Positions 4,654 to 7,399 of a stretch of DNA of 7,399 nt are shown piece by piece; positions within the stretch are counted from its first letter, which is position 1, and the number at the start of each line of letters is the position of its first letter. Both the position numbers and the translations under genes were made by a program. The stretch covers positions 695-8,093 of the forward strand of contig DNPJ01000123.1 of NCBI GenBank assembly GCA_003501485.1. The letters are read 5' to 3'. Below the pieces are notes generated by a model. That model ran no database searches and was not told the DNA's origin. It worked only from the letters and a program-made list of their open reading frames with translations. The DNA comes from Bacillota bacterium (lineage in GTDB: Bacteria > Bacillota_I > Bacilli_A > RFN20 > CAG-826).

Positions 4654-7278
4654 CTATTCGTCTAAATCATCAAATATTGAAATTTGAGTATAACCTTTTT
4701 CTTCGTTGTTATCTTGTGTTTCTTCTTCCTTTTCAAAATCATTGCTTTCTTCAATTTCAGCAGAATCTTTTTCATCTTCGACATAATTGGATTTTATATC
4801 ATTTGAAATATAATCTTTTCCTTCAATAAAACCGATTAGTAGCGATGCTGTCTTAGTCAGAATCAAAGTAGCTTTAGCGTATTTATCTAAAGGAGTAACG
4901 TGATAATCTTCAATTTTGATATCTATAATTTCACGTGAATTATTTAAAACACGAATATTGTTTGCAGGAATGCTTGTGTTTAATTTAACAACATACATTA
5001 AATTATGTGGTTCACTTTTGAAAACCTTGAAAATTTGGGTAAGTTTTCCTGGGCGTGATGATAAAAGAGTGTTGGATACATCGTATATGCGCACGCAACC
5101 TTTATCAGTAATAAGAGCAACTTTCCCCTTTGTTTCATTGCTATTATAAGCGAATATGTTAACTATCGTCGAATTATTGAGACGCGAAATAGCTTTTACA
5201 CCTCCGCTTCTCAAACTCGTAATAGGAATGTCTTTTTCGTTATACATTGAAGAATACCCACCACTTACAAAAAGAACGATATTATCATTTCCTTTGCTTA
5301 AAACTACGTCGCATAATTCATCACCTGTTAAAAGTTTGATGCAGCATATTGGTTTGGAATATCTTACGACTGAAAAATCGCTTAAGCGAACTCTTTTAAT
5401 TTGCCCATTTTTTGAAGCAATGACAAAGAACAAATCATTCTTAAAAGTTTCAGTTACAAAACATTTAACTATTTTTTCATTTGGATTTAAATTTACTAAA
5501 TAATTTATGTGTTTGCCTTCATCTTTCCATTTATTTTCTTGTATTTCGTGGACAGGAATATAAAGGAAATTTCCTAAATTCGTAAAGCATAAAAGATAAT
5601 CTGTTGTCATTGCTTTACCACTATAGACACATACATCTCCGTCTTTCATGCCTGGAAGAGGGTTTTCGCCACTACTTCGATATGATTTAAATGAAGAATA
5701 TTTGATATAACCATCACGTGATACAGCTAGCATCACTTCCTCTTTGGATATTAAATCTCGTTTATCGATATTGATATTTTCGGTTCTTTCAATAATTTGA
5801 GTTTTACGATCAGTACCGTATTTGTTTGAAATGGCTTTTAAATCACTTACTAAAAGACGATCAAGTTTTTTTCTATCGTTAAGAATGCCATTTAATTCAT
5901 CAATTGTTTGTTCAAGAGAATTCTTTTCGTTGATGAGTATGTTGATGTCTGTGTTTGATAATTTATAAAGTTGAAGCATAACAATTGCTTCGCTTTGTTC
6001 ATCTGAAAAACCAAATTTATTTTGAATGTTCTTTTTGGCGTCTTGTTTATCTTTACTTGCTCTGATTGTAGCAACAACTTCGTCTAAAATTGAGACCGCT
6101 TTAATTAAACCATTAACGATTTCTAATCTAGACTTAGATTTTTCCAAATTATATTGGCTTCTTCTTGTTATAACGTCAACTTGATGGTCTATGTAACAAT
6201 CGATAAAATCAAGCAAGTTCATTGTTTTAGGTCGACCATTAACAATAGCCACCATGTTCGCTGAATAGCTTGTTTTCAAAGATGTTTTGGACATTAGATA
6301 TTTGTAAATAATGTCTGCATTAGCGTCTTTTTTAAGATCGACAACAATTCGCAATCCTTCTCTATCGGAACCATCAAGTACTTCGTTTATTCCTGAAACT
6401 ACTTTATCGTGAACCAATTTGTCGAGTTCAAAAACAAGATTCTTCTTGATTGTTTTATACGGAAGTTCGCTTATAATTATTTGCTTTGTTTTTCCGTCAT
6501 CAACTATTTCCGCTTTTGAGGCAACTTCAATTCTTCCACGACCGGTATGATATATTTCATTCAAGCCTTTACTGCGATAAATGTAACCACCAGTTGGGAA
6601 ATCAGGTCCAGGAACAAATTCCATCAAATCATCTATAGTAGCTCTAACGTGATTAATGCGATATATAATTGCGTTAATTACTTCTCTAAGGTTATGAGTA
6701 GGAATATCAGTTGCCAAGGCAACAGCAATACCTTCAGAACCATTTACAAGAAGATTCGGAAAACGTGATGGCATAACAACTGGTTCAAGGTTTGTGTCAT
6801 CAAAAGTAAGCGTCATATCAACAGTATTCTTGTCGATATCTCGTACCATTTCCTCTGCTATTTGGCTCAATCTCGATTCAGTATAACGATAAGCTGCTGG
6901 TTGATCGCCATCAATTGACCCATTGTTTCCTTGAAAATCAATTAAAGGTATTTCTACTTTCCAGTCTTGTGACATTCTTACAAGTGCTTCGTAAATCGAT
7001 GTATCGCCATGTGGGTGAAAATTGCCCATAACGCCACCAACTGTATGAGCACATTTTGTACGTGGCCTATTAAAAGTGTTGCCACTTTTATACATATGGA
7101 AAATAATTCTTCTCTGAACAGGCTTTAACCCATCTCTTGCATCAGGAATAGCACGATCTTTTCTAACATATTTAGCATATGTTGCATAACGAGACCCCAT
7201 AATCGATTCAACGGTTTCGTTATGAATGTTTTCAGTAATTTCTGTCTCGACGGGGACATCTATCTTTCTTTTCGCCAT
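4654..7278 (-). CDS. parC: DNA topoisomerase IV subunit A (ParC), 874 aa
   Basis: ParC is the DNA-cutting subunit of topoisomerase IV (ParC2ParE2), which unlinks daughter chromosomes. The N-terminal breakage-reunion domain (about 25-490) has RDGLKPVQRR (48-57), HPHGD (88-92) and the catalytic Tyr132 in RYTE (131-134), with Arg131 before it. A coiled-coil stretch lies at about 440-475. The C-terminal DNA-wrapping propeller (about 500-825) lacks the GyrA box (QRRGGKG), and the ENKWKDEGKH stretch (581-590) matches Gram-positive ParC, so this is ParC and not GyrA. Adjacent parE supports this. In the quinolone region the usual Ser is Thr93, while the acidic Glu97 is kept. Beyond the propeller there is an acidic tail (about 834-864) ending in QISIF (865-869) and DDLDE, which makes the protein longer than the roughly 800-aa Bacillus and Staphylococcus forms. 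The ATG has AGGTGA six bases upstream. It ends with TAG. Confidence 0.95.
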   Translation of the reverse strand: MAKRKIDVPVETEITENIHNETVESIMGSRYATYAKYVRKDRAIPDARDGLKPVQRRIIFHMYKSGNTFNRPRTKCAHTVGGVMGNFHPHGDTSIYEALVRMSQDWKVEIPLIDFQGNNGSIDGDQPAAYRYTESRLSQIAEEMVRDIDKNTVDMTLTFDDTNLEPVVMPSRFPNLLVNGSEGIAVALATDIPTHNLREVINAIIYRINHVRATIDDLMEFVPGPDFPTGGYIYRSKGLNEIYHTGRGRIEVASKAEIVDDGKTKQIIISELPYKTIKKNLVFELDKLVHDKVVSGINEVLDGSDREGLRIVVDLKKDANADIIYKYLMSKTSLKTSYSANMVAIVNGRPKTMNLLDFIDCYIDHQVDVITRRSQYNLEKSKSRLEIVNGLIKAVSILDEVVATIRASKDKQDAKKNIQNKFGFSDEQSEAIVMLQLYKLSNTDINILINEKNSLEQTIDELNGILNDRKKLDRLLVSDLKAISNKYGTDRKTQIIERTENINIDKRDLISKEEVMLAVSRDGYIKYSSFKSYRSSGENPLPGMKDGDVCVYSGKAMTTDYLLCFTNLGNFLYIPVHEIQENKWKDEGKHINYLVNLNPNEKIVKCFVTETFKNDLFFVIASKNGQIKRVRLSDFSVVRYSKPICCIKLLTGDELCDVVLSKGNDNIVLFVSGGYSSMYNEKDIPITSLRSGGVKAISRLNNSTIVNIFAYNSNETKGKVALITDKGCVRIYDVSNTLLSSRPGKLTQIFKVFKSEPHNLMYVVKLNTSIPANNIRVLNNSREIIDIKIEDYHVTPLDKYAKATLILTKTASLLIGFIEGKDYISNDIKSNYVEDEKDSAEIEESNDFEKEEETQDNNEEKGYTQISIFDDLDE

Positions 7279-7279
7279 A

Positions 7280-7399
7280 TTATTTCACCTCGTCAATAAA
7301 ACTATCTATTTCGTTAAAGCTGACATTTTCTTCAACCCAACGACGTCTAACAACTGTATCATTGCCCATTAAAATCGATATTTCTTTTGCAGCATTAAC
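7280..7399 (-). CDS. parE: DNA topoisomerase IV subunit B (ParE), C-terminal 39 residues only
   Basis: The frame is open from the right window edge to the TAA at 7282-7280 and encodes 39 residues. It includes ISILMGNDTVVRRRWVEENV, the conserved end of the ParE/GyrB Toprim-tail region (LMG, RR, W-x-E-x-NV), followed by a short acidic end. Only one base separates its stop from the parC start, which favours ParE over GyrB. ParE is the ATPase subunit that pairs with ParC. The rest of the gene and the operon promoter lie beyond the right edge, so nothing can be said of its ATP-binding domain. Confidence 0.88.
   Translation of the reverse strand, partial: VNAAKEISILMGNDTVVRRRWVEENVSFNEIDSFIDEVK
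7285..7290 (-). promoter_or_regulatory. Ribosome binding site of parC inside the parE 3' end
   Basis: AGGTGA on the minus strand, six bases before the parC ATG, lies in the Glu-Val-Lys codons that end parE. It fixes the parC start and implies coupling of the two subunits' translation. Confidence 0.75.

Larger units (their letters stand above)
732..5166. repeat. Dispersed short motif GTTAACATA, seven copies
   Basis: GTTAACATAA is found read forward at 732-741, 1410-1419, 2201-2210, 2408-2417 and 3335-3344, and read on the minus strand at 4595-4586. A 9-of-10 copy (GTTAACATAT) is on the minus strand at 5163-5154. Four copies (1410, 2201, 2408, 3335) extend to 11 bp with a further T. Every GTTAAC that I found in the window carries ATA on one side. 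The copies fall in different codon frames (Val-Asn and Met-Leu-Thr) and one is intergenic. A binding or uptake role is only a guess. Confidence 0.45.

Noticed and set aside
4414..5149. Other plus-strand open frames opposite yqeG (4414-4617) and parC (4916-5149)
   Set aside because: They are antisense shadows of well-supported genes with intact motifs on the minus strand.
5156..5503. 115-codon open frame on the plus strand
   Set aside because: It lies wholly antisense to the ParC propeller, lacks a ribosome binding site, and has no recognisable domain. It mirrors the parC codon pattern.
5892..6077. 61-codon minus-strand frame inside parC, and a 73-codon plus-strand frame at 6547-6768
   Set aside because: Both overlap conserved ParC coding sequence in another frame and show no start signals.
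1..7399. Mycoplasma-type genetic code (TGA as Trp)
   Set aside because: All genes reach full family length without in-frame TGA, and every Trp is TGG. An AT-rich code-4 genome would use TGA for most Trp.
1..7399. Mobile element, CRISPR, tRNA, rRNA or riboswitch
   Set aside because: I looked on both strands and found no transposase, regularly spaced repeats, cloverleaf or recognised leader structure. The only sizeable gap is 1199-1535.

Overview
The window comes from an AT-rich, low-GC Gram-positive bacterium. All reading frames are intact under the standard bacterial code. About fifteen Trp codons are all TGG and no gene is broken by TGA, so TGA is not read as Trp here, unlike in Mycoplasma. 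The gene order (parE-parC-yqeG-yqeH-nadD/yqeK-rsfS), the mollicute-style NadD-YqeK fusion and the compact spacing suggest a reduced-genome Bacilli lineage, such as an Acholeplasma-, RF39- or Erysipelotrichia-like organism. The lineage is an inference; the window holds no rRNA or other marker that settles it.

Layout. (1) Positions 2-679 (+) hold the 3' part of an ABC-transporter permease of the nitrate/sulfonate/taurine type, running in from beyond the left edge. (2) Positions 683-1198 (-) hold an unrecognised five-helix membrane protein, convergent with the permease and only 3 bp from it; its probable terminator hairpin lies inside the permease gene. (3) Positions 1199-1535 contain no convincing gene. 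They hold the presumed promoter region of the membrane gene, with a 15-bp palindrome beside a TATAAT box and an 11-bp-period tandem repeat, and the strong terminator of the long operon to the right. (4) Positions 1536-7399 (-) form one tightly packed transcription unit, read right to left: end of parE, parC, yqeG, yqeH, a fused nadD-yqeK, and rsfS, ending at the hairpin at 1485-1510. Gaps are 1, 10, -1, 2 and 2 bp.

How the genes fit together. ParE and ParC make topoisomerase IV, which separates daughter chromosomes. YqeG (HAD phosphatase-like), YqeH (circularly permuted GTPase for 30S assembly) and RsfS (ribosome silencing factor on uL14) form a ribosome assembly and silencing set. NadD-YqeK makes deamido-NAD and probably destroys Ap4A. 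The yqeG-yqeH-nadD-yqeK-rsfS order is the Bacillus subtilis yqe cluster, here without aroE, yhbY and yqeM and joined directly to the topoisomerase IV genes.

This is mostly ordinary housekeeping DNA, and I see no defence system, mobile element, CRISPR array or RNA gene. The points most worth a second look are a clamp-binding-like QISIF motif on an acidic tail at the ParC C-terminus, a YqeH whose G1 and G2 motifs depart from the family pattern, and a short motif, GTTAACATA, that recurs seven times in the window.
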